DNA of 64,000 bases from Pezizomycotina sp. ARF18. Taxonomy: Eukaryota > Ascomycota. This document shows positions 46,250 through 58,699 of this stretch, one piece after another. The DNA lies in contig AZLU01000149.1 of NCBI GenBank assembly GCA_002224055.1, forward strand, positions 37,467 through 101,466. Direction: 5' to 3'. The notes under the pieces are model-generated. The model was given only the letters and a program-made list of their open reading frames with translations, was not told the DNA's origin and ran no database searches. Every line of letters begins with the position of its first letter. Positions within the stretch are counted from its first letter, which is position 1. Made by a program: the position numbers and the translations under genes.

Positions 46250-46604
46250 GACAACGCGACAGGCTTCCGGGCACAGCTGGTGGACGAAGCTTTCGGTTTT
46301 TGTGCTTTGGTCCTACGTTAACCGGGGAATACGGGCTTGAATTGCACGCTTCGGACTTGTTGGTCGGCCACTCTGCGGTGTACACAACCATCTAAGCCTT
46401 GCAGGGCATTCTTGGAGGTGTTGGAGGGTGTATATTCAGATCCTCACCGACCAGAACCTCACTATCGTGCAGTCTATCAACCTTGCTGCCGCGCGAGGTG
46501 CTTTACGCTACACAAAGGAATTGGAAATTCCAATGCATGTACCGATGCGACTAGCTCGCTTCGTCTGGGACGAGTCGCTCGACGAGGACTACGACGACAA
46601 ATGA
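46250..46604 (+). pseudogene. Unrecognised gene 3' part
   Basis: Plus-strand blocks TGFRAQLVDEAFGFCALVLR, GEYGLELHASDLLVGHSAVY and a final open segment with QILTDQNLTIVQSINLAAAR, YTKELEIPMHVPMRLARFVW and DESLDEDYDDK, stop at 46604. Two shifts separate them. The 5' end is unknown because the opposite strand (45984-46391) is also open. Divergent to the F-box gene. No family recognised. Confidence 0.3.
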
Positions 46605-48143
46605 ACCCCGCAAGAGATTTTGGGATGAAAATAAAATCCATTGTGATCAAAAAAGCGTACGTTGTGAGTTAGTGATTTCTTCATCTATGCGGACGTCAAA
46701 CTTCTAATTCCCTTCTGGATAACTCCTCTTTTATCATAACGAGCTTGAAGTGCCAACCATGGAAATTAAAACAGGTTTCGCCCCCCCTTCCATTACTTGA
46801 AGATTGCAACGTAGGACATACTCCATCGGCTCTGCGAACACTCGGTCTTCATTGACACAGTAACTCTTACGCACCACACACTCTGTGGAAGATTTGCACA
46901 TCGCGTTCACTTTCAAGGGTGATTGTCTCACGCGCTCGAGGAAGCGACCCAGAGCTTCGCGGGATGTGGACTTTCGAACCCATCATCAAAATGGCCGCCG
47001 TGGATGAGTAGCACGGTTACGAACCCTCGCAGCCCGCAACCGATCTCAGGGAGGATAATGACGTCTAAACCCCTGTACATGTTCTGATTTCATCGAAGTT
47101 CCGCCCCAACTACTGCTAATAAATGCATCCTTGGTCATGGTCATAAATTCTCATCTATAGTCTATTTTTTTTTTCTTTAGTCTTTTTTGATCGCAAATAC
47201 TTTCAATGTTGTTTTTCCTTTATTTTCATTGGTTATGGTATCTCATATTGCACAGTATTTCCAAATAGGTTACTATTTTCTCCTTTAAATTTTTTTTCTC
47301 AATTTGTATCTTTGTTGCTTTAAAATTCATTCCTCAGTGTAAATTTTCTGTAGCAATTCTCCACAACATTACAATAATAGCCCTAACAGCCTCTTTCTCA
47401 AGTTTCTTTCACTAAGTACGGGAAAATCTTTTCTTTCAAATTTAAACGAGAAAAAAGGAGAAAGAAAGAAAGAGGCAACAGAGAAAGAAATATTGCTCTG
47501 AAATATATTACCGGCTTTGTGAAGTCGAGGTATATATAGAGATATATACTTAAATATAAATTTTCACCAGGTTACGATATGAAGACGATCCCGATTTGGA
47601 ATGATATTTCAAAATGGGCCGGATGTGCTGCGGGCTCGCTTAAACCTGAATTTGGCGAACACTCCGGGGTGGTTAGACTGCCGAGATAAATCAATAGCAG
47701 ATCTACAAGTTCTTGGACAAATTTGCAACATGCACAGCTGAGTATTAGAAGTCGAGGGCAGATGATGGGATAGGCCCAGGGCGTAATGAGTTTCTTTGAT
47801 AACGCGTATATATTTTACTCCAATACTTCTTTCAAGGCCAAAAATTATTCACGAATGTTTTATTTCGCTTACAAAACACCACTTCTTATCGACAACCACG
47901 AAAATTTATATAAAATTAACTATGCGGTGGGCGCTTCATGCAGTCCAACGGATGGTTTAAACCTTGATATTAGGTCTCTGCGCTTCTCTTTCCTGTTCTT
48001 TTTTTCTGTTTTTGATTATAGGTTTTCCTAGAACCATACCAGAAAAACTAGTTCGGTAGGATAAACATTCTCAACAAGCTTTTGTTCCGAATGAGCGGGA
48101 AACCGTGTTTGAGGGGCGTTAAAAATCCAAGTAACTCAACAGC
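46605..48143. other. Gene-free AT-rich stretch
   Basis: T-rich from 47150 to 47400, then purine-rich (GAAA repeats near 47450-47490). No supported gene on either strand. Confidence 0.45.
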
Positions 48144-48697
48144 ATGGAGAATCAAAAACCCTTTCTCGTTACATCATTTGATGCGCTTTCCACCGCACCG
48201 CAGGTGGAATCAGAAGAACACCCGGGGAGGCTTATTAGGCCGCGCACGTGCTGAAGGCTGTCGTGTTTGAGTTTCGGATGATTACGGAACGGAAGACCCA
48301 AGTGATCCCGGAGCGCGACTTAATGGAGGAATAGAATTCATACTTCAACGGAGCAAACCCTAAAACCGACACGATCGTAGTTTGAGGAACTTTACGTCCT
48401 CGGGCTTATAATGGAAGTCTGTCGACAGAGCTAATTGAATTACAAATCAGCCGAATCTTAGAGGTAATGTGCCGTATCTATAGCATACGTAAAGTGGATA
48501 TTATGGAAATTTAGTATTTCGCAACGAAACTTATCATGACTGCGTCTATGAGGAAAGCCGGGGAATATACACGGCGTGATGAAGAGTTGGTGCACTTGTT
48601 AAAGAACGTCGCAAAACTCCAAAGCATCGAGCGCTTGTTGTCCGTGCAGCGCAGCGACGAGACTTTCCTAGGTACGCCTATCTCAGGTAGCTCATAG
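48144..48697 (+). pseudogene. Unrecognised gene with coiled-coil end, frameshifted
   Basis: The ATG at 48144 opens MENQKPFLVTSFDALSTAPQ and continues VESEEHPGRLIRPRT. One shift later comes VLKAVVFEFRMITERKTQVI and PERDLMEE. After a gap, the ATG at 48536 opens MTASMRKAGEYTRRDEELVH and LLKNVAKLQSIERLLSVQRS, an amphipathic helix, with stop at 48697. All on the plus strand and in order, so one broken gene or two adjacent fragments. The minus ORF 48511-48774 overlaps and is probably a shadow. Family unknown. Confidence 0.3.
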
Positions 48698-51039
48698 CCG
48701 ATAGTTGTAAATACGTCAATTTTTTGAAACATGAAACATCTCGAGGTTCCTTTGCGTTTTTTAGAGGCTAACATAAGCGGTCTGGAAGCGAAGGTAACAG
48801 TATTGAGGGATTAATGGATACTGATACATAAAGTTCATGACGTTAAGACATACATGTATCATTCGCTAAGAAGCCTTTAGTAACATATGTTAATGGGAGA
48901 ATTTGTACTGGTATTAGCGAATGAAAAGTATGGAAATTCTCGTCCTCTTGTAGACTCTCTCTATGCAAACGTCATATACTGACGCTTAAATACAAAATAT
49001 TCCTTCTTAAAGTCTTATGAGTTTCTTATCGAATACTTATAAGCTATAAGTAGAATCGCCATATATTAGGTTGATCCTGAAGCTTGCATTATACGGAGTA
49101 TCGAACGGGCCAGCTATTTATTTTGCACGTACCGCACCTGTCTGGAACAGAACTCTCCCGAACCATTCGGTAACCAGATAAATGTTTATTGATTAACATC
49201 CTTGTTGAATTCTGATTGGCATCTATTGGATATTTGCTTTCTTCCAGCAACGGGATTTCCGATATATGGAAGAAATGCCTCCGAAATGTCCACTGGAGGT
49301 ATGGTGTGGTAGCAATAAAAGCAAACCTCAGGCTTAAAGTATACGTTCGAGCTGGATTGAATACAAATATGTAAGAGAGCTACAGAGACTTCTGAAAGGT
49401 ATTGCAAATGTTCCCAACCTATCGCCAAAGTTTCGTGATCCTTGACATTCGTTGTAATTAATATAGAAGAAGCTCCTCTTTCGAGCTGTTTCTTGTAAAT
49501 CAACTTTAAAACACAGTCTCAACTCCCTTCCAGGAATCCCCTGCATTCAATATCACACTCACCATAAAAGACGCTAAATTACCTATTCAGGCTTCGAAAT
49601 TCGGTTACGAATCACAAATAAGTCGATTTCACGACGTCACACGCATCACCGCATTAAAATCTGGTCTGAACTTTATTCGTCCGAGGAAGTAGTCTGCCAT
49701 TGTGCGCTAAAAATCACTAATTTGAATTGAATAATAAACTGTAAATACAGAGTAAGTATTTATTTATTTCTACATCCTATATAGAGGACGAAAGTGGACA
49801 AAATGTAAAAGTATTTGTGGATCCATGCGCCCCACAATAATATATAACATAAATAAAAAAACGCTACCGGCATTACCTAGCAATGGTTTATAGCTCGATT
49901 AAAATATACGCTAGGCAATGATTCTCGATAAACAAAATTTTTTATGTCGGCGAGCTTTAAAATATAAATAACCTGACGAGTCTTGATACTATAAACTCGA
50001 TTAATACGCGAAAGTGTCTAGCTCGCTATTTGAAACAATTTTCGTGTATAAGCTTTTCATAGCTTTGAAGCTCGTTGACTTATTTACGTTTTAAAGCTCG
50101 TCGATATAAAAACGATTAGCAGTTAAAATTTCCGTTTGTTGACTAATCGCTATAATTTATTATAGGAATTCTTCGTTTGTGTAATATATTAATGAATTGT
50201 CGGGACTTAACCCAACTTTTTGTTTTGTGTACTTTCGGCCGCTATATCTTATCTGAGAGACTCGGGGATTCCGCCAAACCAATATTGTGTACTGTATTGG
50301 AACAATTTTTTAGCGCCCGGTTTTGGTTTATTCAGAGCGCGGAATTCTTTGTCATATAGTATCGGCCGCGAACCTCCGCAGTAGCTAGAATTCAATCTCA
50401 TTCAGCATAACTATGGTTAGAAATTAGAGTAGGGCAGCTTTCGCCTCTGAAACTGGGAGCTATATATCTATGCCATAGCCCGACATGAAATCGAGGTTGG
50501 TAAAGCATTTCCTGCTAACTTACAACTCGAGACCATCCCTTCGGAGGATTCAGAATTCCATACTATTGCCAGGACGATAGCTGGTGAAAACACAATTAAT
50601 TGCACCACGAATATTTCATAACTGCTCATGCCGGCAGTGTTCCGGCATGAGGCGTAGCTTTTGATCGTTCGGCGGTGATAGTTATGAGATGAAAGATCAC
50701 AGGCAATGCTTCGTTAACACCAAGCCCTCCGGCTAACACCAAAGGAGAGTTATAAAACGCCAACATCCAACAACTACAAGGCGCATGTATTGCTTGCGCT
50801 ATCTTAGCTAGCTCGCTACAAAGCCACGTTCTGTTAATGGTGCAATACCCCGGTTACCGAGAAGTATAATTATTACTCCGGAAACTGAATGTGTGTGTGT
50901 GTGTGTGTGTGTTTATTTAACGTCCGCACCTCACTATGCGAGGAGGGTAATCATTAATTACATAGGCGATATACGCCGGAGTTTCCATCACCTCGTCCTT
51001 ACAGGGTGAAAAGTCCGTCTAACGGCACAAAACGTTTAA
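48698..51039. other. Gene-free AT-rich stretch with a GT microsatellite
   Basis: No supported gene. Bases 49800-50170 are strongly AT- and TpA-rich. A (GT)11 repeat lies at 50891-50912. The minus ORFs at 49186-49546 show no recognisable product. Confidence 0.45.
50891..50912. repeat. GT dinucleotide microsatellite (11 units)
   Basis: Perfect GT repeat in gene-free DNA. Confidence 0.9.
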
Positions 51040-51430
51040 CAGCTGCTAGATTAATACTAATCTTTATATACACTAAATTACCTCCCAAACCGAAAACCCG
51101 AGCTAGCCAAAATTCTACGGTTATATATAAAATTATACATAAAAATAGTAATAATCTACCTCTTTAAATTAACACATATCGAAAACCGGGCATACCACCT
51201 TTATATTAGATACAGTTAACTAATCACTAAAATATAAGCTAATACTAATAGTAAACGGTTTATATATATTTCCCGCGTAAGAGAGCTTAACCCAACAAAA
51301 GCTCCTTCTAGCCTAATATAGCTAGTACTGCTAAACCTCGCTATAGCTATGCCTATAGCTAAGGCACAACCCTAATTATAGCGCAGACAATACGTATATT
51401 ACTATCTCTACTTAACCTACTAGTAAGCGT
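51040..51430. repeat. AT-rich TpA-rich tract, RIP-like
   Basis: Dense TA steps (for example ctaatactaat, ttatatacactaaa) and scarce TG steps. It resembles RIP-mutated repeat DNA and ends shortly before the tRNA-like sequence at 51474. Confidence 0.4.
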
Positions 51431-51473
51431 GATCTTACCATTTAAGCCATACACAGGCACAGGGTATAGGTAC

Positions 51474-51577
51474 GGGGGTAGTAGGACTCGAACCTACTCC
51501 TTGGCTGTGGCTTTGTTGGGGACCAACCAACTCCGGCTTCAAGGCGGCCAGGCAGTACCACTGGACTACCACGCCCC
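51474..51577 (-). tRNA. Degenerate class II tRNA-like sequence (tRNA pseudogene or SINE head)
   Basis: On the minus strand a consensus A box (TAGTCCAGTGG, 51568-51558) and a consensus B box (GGTTCGAGTCC, 51494-51484) are spaced as in a tRNA with a long variable arm or intron. The T arm is perfect (GTAGG, 7-base loop, CCTAC). The anticodon loop can be read as CTTGAAG, which would suggest UGA (serine), but its stem pairs poorly. Only the outer four acceptor-stem pairs (GGGG with CCCC) form. The remaining three are mismatched. An intact serine tRNA is unlikely. A decayed tRNA or the 5' head of a tRNA-derived SINE fits better. Confidence 0.4.
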
Positions 51578-52680
51578 GTCCGGAAACTGGAGAAGGAATC
51601 TCGAAAAGAGCGAACCTAGGCGGAGCTAACGTGAGTAGCTATTGAACCTCAATCAGCTGCGGTCCATTTCGCCTAGCCTTGTAAAACGGCGGACCGCTGC
51701 CAAGATCATGCAATATTCGTACATCCTCCGGATTTCGGCGAAGCGATCATCAATGCTTGTGCTAGTATTTTTTGTAAATGTAAATGTATAACCGGAGCCG
51801 AGAGATGCTAAACTAGCGAACCCGGATATAAAACTAAGGCACCAAAGTTATCGGCAGTGGAATGTTGGGATGCAATCATGCGTACCTGTAGATAGAACTT
51901 GTGTTATAAATAAAGCGATTAATACCAGCAGTATGAGCCCTGCGAGATCTCACTCACCACCTCGATAGAATTTCGCGATCTTGGTGAGGTCCGCCGCGTA
52001 CCAGCTGCCTGTCACATGAAGTCTGAACTGCCATCTGCGGGCGAAGCTATGAGTCCGGCTATAGGAATTGATTTCGAACGCATTCAGACTCTGATTTCAT
52101 ATCAACGCTTTATTACCTCGAGATGTCGATCGACCGTAAGCAATACAGCTAGCGACCTAAAGGAGTTGTGGCTTCATATTTACCAAGTCCTCCCTAGGAA
52201 GCTAAGTCTGACGTTTCAATATAAAAGGGCGTCGTATTGTCTCCAATTTCTACAAAACAGATCAGCAGAATAGCCTCGTCTCATACGTCAATCTCTATAG
52301 TCGAGCATCATAAGCCTTTCCATATATCGTTCCCGAAATCTTCCTCTTGTCCTCAAAACTCCTCTGCCTTCGAGCTGTTTTGGATCTCACACCGAATCGG
52401 CAAATAGTCTTATCTCTATCTCCTTCCCTTCCTTTTTCCTTTTCCTTGTTAGTCCTTCTTCGTGAAGCTCAGTTCTATACCAAACGTATACGGATTGCTC
52501 TTAATAACCCTTGTCACTTTCTCACCGCATCTATTCCCTTACCTTTATTTTCCCTTTTTATTTCACTATTTCTATCTCTTTATTGTTCCTCTTTTCCCGA
52601 CTTTCATGACCTGTTCTGCCATTCCGTCAGTCCTCTTCTTAACGCTTTTTCAGTGCCGCACGGTCACCACCACATCCGCA
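51578..52680. other. Promoter-side stretch upstream of the protease gene
   Basis: The plus ORF 52016-52273 is open but unrecognised. From about 52320 the sequence is strongly pyrimidine-rich (C/T runs), typical of a fungal promoter or 5' leader. The long plus ORF that starts at 52347 runs through this leader, and I do not take its N-terminal half as protein. Confidence 0.4.
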
Positions 52681-55023
52681 ATGTTACTCAAAGCAGCTGC
52701 CTTGCTGGCCCTTACGAGCTCGACCATAGCTCTTCCCCATCCAAGAAAGGGGGACGGGGGGACGACGAGCACGACGCGAAAGCTGTTCCTGACCACGCAA
52801 ACTCCAAAGCCGCCACGACGTCATCTTCAACCGCTCAGAAGGGAGGGAAGTATGGAGCTGCGGCGGGAGCGGGTGGGGGCGCTGCCAGCGTTGCGGGCGG
52901 GGTTATCGAGATCGAGTTGGGGCAGATACCCATCGAGAATTACCTACGCAGACCCGGTCAGGCGGCAGCGGGTTCTTCCAAGAGCGCGAATAACGCTGTG
53001 GGCGGGTTGGGTACCGGTTCGAGTGCTGGAGCCGGCCCCAGTGGTACCTCTCAGCAGGGTTCGAACGTTAAGACCGCAAACGCCTCGAAGGGAAGACAAA
53101 CGCATCGGGGGCTATCAAAGGGAAGGGCAAGGCAAATGCCAAGAGGTCTCCGATGATGTTTGCCTCTCGAGGGGGTAGGAGGATGATACCGGTCAGAGAT
53201 TCAAGAAAAGCCACTCCCGCACCCCCCACCGCACCGTTCGATATGGAGCTCGCCGACCTTCTCATGCGGAACAGCCAGTTCTACGCGGGCCTCTGGCACG
53301 AGACGGACTTGTTCCACATGCTCGTCGACACGGGAAGTGCGAACACCTTCGTGCGCGGCGACCTGTTGCCGGCTGAATATATCAGGAGTCGAAAAGTACT
53401 GGGGCGACATCGTTATTTTGAAACTGAGCATTCGCGCCTGATGCGGGCGGTCTTTCCTTCAATTCCGTCGTCGGTCGGGTCCACTACTCGGGAAAAATGT
53501 ATCAAGACACATTCAAATCGCGCGAAACTTCAACATCGATAATATGCCCGCCACCGACCATGATGATCCAGACGTGGAGCGTATCTGGTTTAGAGGGTTT
53601 CCCCTCGGTGTTGTCAACAGCATAACTGAGCCGCCGGGTAGAGACGGGTTGACATTCCTGAATCCGATGGATGGTGTTTTAGGCCTCGCGATCGACTACT
53701 GGGGCAGCACCGTGACCCCAAACAAGCAGAGGAGTTTTATAGGTTCGGCTTCGGCGGGCAATTTCAAAATTGTCGACCACTCAATTTTCACCATCGACCT
53801 ATACAGACACGACGACCCACGCAATCGGAAATCGAAGCTTACCATCGGAAAGTGCGCCTGCGAAGGCGGCCGCCCACACGATCCCAGCGGATGGACACAG
53901 GTTATCCAGACGAATTCCGGATCGTATACGCTCCCTTGGAAGCAAGCGGAACCAGGAGCGCACGTTGAATCGCTCTTGGGAGCTCTCGACACTGGCGCCC
54001 CGTACTTTTTAGTCAATGACAGAGCTATGATCAGGTACTACACCAAGCTCAGGGCAGCGGGAATCAACTGGCAGACGTTCGGGCCGCTCTTCGGCAATCT
54101 CGATAAGAAACGTTGGTGGTACTGCGACGATAGTAAGAAATTACCAGACTTCGAGTTCAACTACGGCGGCAAGGAAATTAAGATTCCGGGGGAACAGATG
54201 ATCCACAGCAGGGGATACGTCGACCCTGAAAAGTTCGCTCATCCCGGCATGGATGGCGACAAAGAAGTGTGCGTCGGATCGCTTCAATCCCCCGCAATGG
54301 AAAAGCCTGACGGCTACAGGGGTGTCGCCATGGGGGTCCCGTTCTTCTGGAGTTACACGGTTTGCTTTGGCCAGGGAGAAGGTGCACCGTTCTCGCAGAC
54401 CACGAGGCCGCCCGCGTTACATGGTGCCCAAAACCCGAGGCCCATCCTTTCCCCAAAAGACCCCAGCCCACCTATTTTCAGGTGGGGAGCGTCCGTTCAC
54501 AAGCAATTCAGAAACGGTGCGAAGAAATTCACCTCGATGGATGGCACCTGGCCCCTCCGGACCCTCGCACCCACGGGGCAATTCAACACTGGAACGCCCG
54601 TTGTCGCCCACTCCGCCACCCGAGACTCCTCCTTCGCCATTAGCAGCATCTCCTCAGGCTACACCGACTTACCTGCCACACCACCGAGCCGGCCTCCGGG
54701 TCGCCCCAGCCGGCCTCAGAGTCGCCCACGTCGGAGGAGTCGGTGGAAGGTGAGATCACTGGTAATAATCCTTGGCAATATGCCACATACTATCACCGGC
54801 GACCTGGGTCCGTGTCGCACTCGCCGGAGCCGGATCCTAAGGCGATCGAAGGGCCTCCGACATCGCCACCTTCAGATGACAACAGCGGGTGGCAATTAGT
54901 TACAACCAAGAAGCGGCCTCATCCAGGTGGCAAGGAGGGGAACGAACCGAAGAGACCAAATTACGGGGGAAGGCAGCCGCCGCCGCCGGTGCCGGGGGCG
55001 TTTATGCTTAGCTTAACACTCTA
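52681..55023 (+). CDS. Pepsin-family (A1) aspartic protease, secreted, frameshifted
   Basis: The ATG at 52681 opens MLLKAAALLALTSSTIALPH, a signal peptide. A shift in the G-rich run near 52750 leads to a long Gly/Ala/Ser-rich pro-region with VIEIELGQIPIENYLRRPGQ. A shift near 53098 gives KRSPMMFASRGGRRMIPVRD and then the catalytic domain. The first active-site motif is LFHMLVDTGSANTFVRGDLL (D-T-G-S) and the second is LLGALDTGAPYFLVNDRAMI (D-T-G-A). Between them are VGRVHYSGKMYQDTF and a frame change near 53520 into ERIWFRGFPLGVVNSITEPP and GLTFLNPMDGVLGLAIDYWG. Two catalytic aspartates and their hydrophobic contexts are intact. The C-terminus carries a Pro/Ser-rich tail, ending GRQPPPPVPGAFMLSLTL at 55023. 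No GPI signal is evident. At least five shifts are needed. It probably acts at the cell wall or outside the cell. Confidence 0.65.
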
Positions 55024-56983
55024 GGCTGCAAGGTGAATTGTCCATCTAACCTCAGAAATTCTCATGTTAGAGTAGTGGAGATAGTGCTTAGAGTAACTCA
55101 GCTCACTTCTCGTCATCCTTTTCACTCTTTTTTTTGGTTCTTCGATTCTATTTTTCCTTCTGTTTTTATGTACTCCCCACAGTCCAGATTGTCAAGTCTT
55201 TACGTGTTCTGCTGTTCATCGCCTCTGCCCGTGTTAACGATTCCATAGGGCGCCTTTCTTTATCTGTCCTTCCGCTGCCGCGATCATTTTTTCATGTAAT
55301 TAGCCTTCTGATGATCTTTCCAACATCAAAAATATCGTGAAATCTGAGCCTATGGCGAGCGTTCCCCACCACGTATTGGTGAGATTCATTCAGTTCAAAC
55401 CTCCCAACTTTGCTTTTTAAGATACAGTGGGCTACGTAAGCGGCACGCGGCGGGTGATACGACCCTAATTGAAGATACTGCAAAAATATGCAAATTGCTA
55501 ATGGTGATTAATCAAAATGTGTACGTAAGAATATCTGGATAAAAGTATGAGTATCCCCAAAGCACTATTTTCAGGTGGCGACAGAGTTAGTTGCTCTTGC
55601 ATATTGTGTCAACTTTCGATGCGGCGTCTTATACGAAATATTGCACCAACATTTTCTTTGTATCTTTCTAAAGCTGTCGCTACTACGGTATAGGAATAAT
55701 TTATACTCGCTTGTCCACAAAGTGGAGGTATGCGCATTCATCCTCGAATATTTTCGGGCGAATACCTTTTAATTTAGTTAAGAAAGTATCGTGGTCCTAT
55801 ATCTTAATTCTTTATTTCATTATTATTAATGATTACTTTTATTTCTCAATTAATTCTAGAGATAGTTTTATCCCTCTTTATTTACATCATGCTTTGTGAT
55901 ATATGTGAAGAATACATCCCTGGTCCTGTGCTATTATTCATCCGATATTTTCTTGAAGCTTTATCCAAATATGCTATGAAATCTCTGGTACCCCGTCTTC
56001 GCTTATAGATCTAGATTTTTGATATTTTGGTGCCAAGGCAGCAGGCGATAAAACATACTGAAAAAAATTTTTTTTTTTTTTTTCTGTGGTTCTCTTTCAT
56101 CCATGGCGTGAGTTCTACGAGCTCTACCGAATTCCTTAATCGCCCACGTCCAGGGTCATACGACCCCGTGGGTCGAAGTTCTACTCTAAAAAAGCATCAG
56201 TCTAGACCTTCACGAATTGGAAATATTATGGTTAGATGCTTTTTACGGTAGGTACGTCCAATTTTTTGTATCATGCATCCAATAAACTAAAATTGACGCG
56301 TCCATCAATCTCGCCGAGATTTCTGAGGAGCTCACGATCTCTTCGTAAAGAGTGATAAAGTCTCAATATAGTTCGATGCAATTCTATTCTAGGTAAGGCT
56401 TGTTCGTACTGACTGCTTTCTATATTGACAATATTCTCGGGCCGAACGATATGAACCAGTCTGATATCGAGCTATCGGCCGATGAGCGAGTATTATAAAT
56501 AGGAATACCGGGATTCGGCAAAGCCATAAAACTACCGAAGTTTCGCTATAATAACTCGATGCACGATCTCCTACTTGGGTATATCGTCGCCTATTTCAGC
56601 GAAGCTTTTTTCGTTATTTTAGCTGTATGGTCATACAAGAGAAAAGGTTCCTTAAAAAATTCCTTTCCGGAGGACCCCGCTGGATGATACAACCCCGCTA
56701 TCTAACCGGATTTAGTTACTCCTTCGAGGATCGCACGAAAATTTCTAGCAGGAAAAAATCCCGATATTCTTCGTACTGGGGGTCTCGAAGCCCTCTCGGG
56801 ATGTCGCGTGGGTCCTGGCGGGGTATAAATACAGGGCTGTAAGCTATATCGTAACCGGCTATTCCGGAGTAAGTTTTTTGCAGTTGAAATTAAATCAATA
56901 GGTTCGTTATGAATCAGACGAGAAGAACCAAAATCTTATATGCGGTTAATACCCGACACTATAACAAAAAATCTAATAAAACA
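55024..56983. other. Gene-free AT-rich stretch
   Basis: No supported gene. A T run lies at about 56068-56082. The plus ORFs at 56027-56251 and 56627-56842 have unconvincing composition and no splice context. Confidence 0.45.
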
Positions 56984-57644
56984 TGTCGACATCAAGAGAA
57001 CCAATATACGATATTACCGGCCAGCCGCTCTCCCACGGCGACCACGTTCGGATCAAGTTCAAGAAACTCTCTATCAGCCTCTCCGGCGATGACCTGCCGA
57101 TTCCTCCGGTCGGCCTACATCCTCGTTCCACTATTTAAGCCATTCGAGCGCTACAGCAGAGGGAACGACAGCCCCATTATCCCCGCCGATGCGGGTAGCT
57201 CACCCACCAAAAAGTCGTTTTCAAGCTGGAGCACGTAACGGAAGAGGCTCACGCTACCCACACACGATACGGCTGCGGGTTCCGTCGCTCAACTCCGTCG
57301 TCTCGAGTACCGGGATTAGTCCAGGCGGCTGTAAGTCTCTTGCGACCGTTATCTCCACTAATTGTAAAATTAGAACCAATTGCGTAACTAATATCAGGCC
57401 TGTTCTTCTAGGACCTTAAAAGCTATGACAGACCCGGAGTAAGTGCGGAAGAATACATTATCGAAGGCGGAAAAGACGACGACGGTCACTACGGTACTAC
57501 ATCTCAGACTCGAAACTCAGGTGGCATGAGGAGATGAAGCTTTCCCAACCTGGTCCGTATCGGAAGGAACAGGATCGAGTCAGCGACGAGTACAGCGAGC
57601 GTAATAACGTCAAGCCGATGTTTTGTTACTTCGAGAAGCAATAA
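56984..57644 (+). CDS. Small hypothetical protein, frameshifted
   Basis: The ATG at 56984 opens MSTSREPIYDITGQPLSHGD and continues HVRIKFKKLSISLSGDDLPI. After shifts come VVFKLEHVTEEAHATHTRYG and, past a probable intron with a GTAAGT donor at about 57330, DRPGVSAEEYIIEGGKDDDG, RYYISDSKLRWHEEMKLSQP and VKPMFCYFEKQ, stop at 57644. A soluble, charged protein of roughly 180 residues with no signal peptide or helix. I recognise no family. Three or more breaks. Confidence 0.4.
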
Positions 57645-58699
57645 CATCTGAAACCGACATCGGAGAGAATTTTGGCCTTCTGGGTTCTCGAAGCCCCGCA
57701 ATTGCGGAACGCGGGAAAATAAACAAAAAAAAGCGAAACAAGACGGAAAAAGCTGTAGTTTAGAATAAATTTGATTACAAAATTTAGTAGTATTACCTAT
57801 TATTGGTTATTAAATAGCGCTCCTGTTTGAATTGTTGATATACGGTGGATGATTTGATCTTTATAATGATATACTTAATTCGTGCGCCCTTTCGCGAGTC
57901 GCGATGAGATTCTCTAGAGAACATGCATCTCAACGCCAAGCGAGGACGACTTAGAGCATTCGGCCAAGGAGTTCACGCTATCCCGTTCACGTTATCCCGT
58001 GTCATCGCTTGTGAAATAAGACTTCCTTACTCTTAGTTCTAGGAGCTCGGTGCCAGTTCCTATGCCTTTTCATCTTTTATTTTCTTCCTTTCGTTTTTTT
58101 TTTTGGTGGAATTTAATTAACATCTTCCCGTCTCAAAGCTTGTGAACAAAAATTCGAACAAACATCCTACATACAACCAAAATTAATAGAAAACGGTTTT
58201 TTTTTTTTATCCCACACGAAGCCTCTTGCTCATAATCTGGCTAATTACGTATTAGTAAGGGTCTCTCTAAAGTAAAACCGAGACAGTTCGTACATTTGCG
58301 AGATTTCGAACGTGGTTTGGGCTATTATCGATCCATAGGTATAAATTGCGTATTTCTAGCTCTACGGGCAACATTTCCTGTATCGTTCTTCGCGAATCTA
58401 CGTATGACTCTTGCTTCCTTAAAAACATGCCGTACAGTGCCGTTGTTTTTCCAGAACAATGGTTTTCCTTGGAGGACTTACCAGGACGGAGAGCTCATGG
58501 GCGCGAAGAGCTCGGAGATAAAGAAGGTAGCGCTACATTACTATCGAATAATATTGGTAATTCTGCACTAATCTGTTTTTCATGATGTTAACATCATTGC
58601 AGTTACGATCAACTGAATGAGGACTGGGTTTACTCGCAGCGTCAGGGTTAGTTCCAACTTCCATTAATTCGTCTCTCTATTTTCTCTTCTCTTTTCCCT
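57645..58699. other. Stretch with possible upstream exons
   Basis: AT-rich to about 58260, with T runs near 58090 and 58200. Small possible exons follow: about 58455-58530 (contains NNGFPWRTYQDGELMGAKSS) ending at a GTAGCG, and about 58605-58650 (YDQLNEDWVYSQRQ) flanked by CAG and GTTAGT. They may belong to the gene called at 58700. Confidence 0.3.

Noticed and set aside
52347-53156. Long plus-strand ORF of 269 codons starting at 52347
   Set aside because: Its first 110 codons come from a pyrimidine-rich leader. The signal peptide starts at 52681 in another frame, and only the later part of this ORF is real protein.
53696-54016. Minus-strand ORF opposite the protease
   Set aside because: It lies wholly antisense to the second D-T-G region of the aspartic protease and is a shadow.
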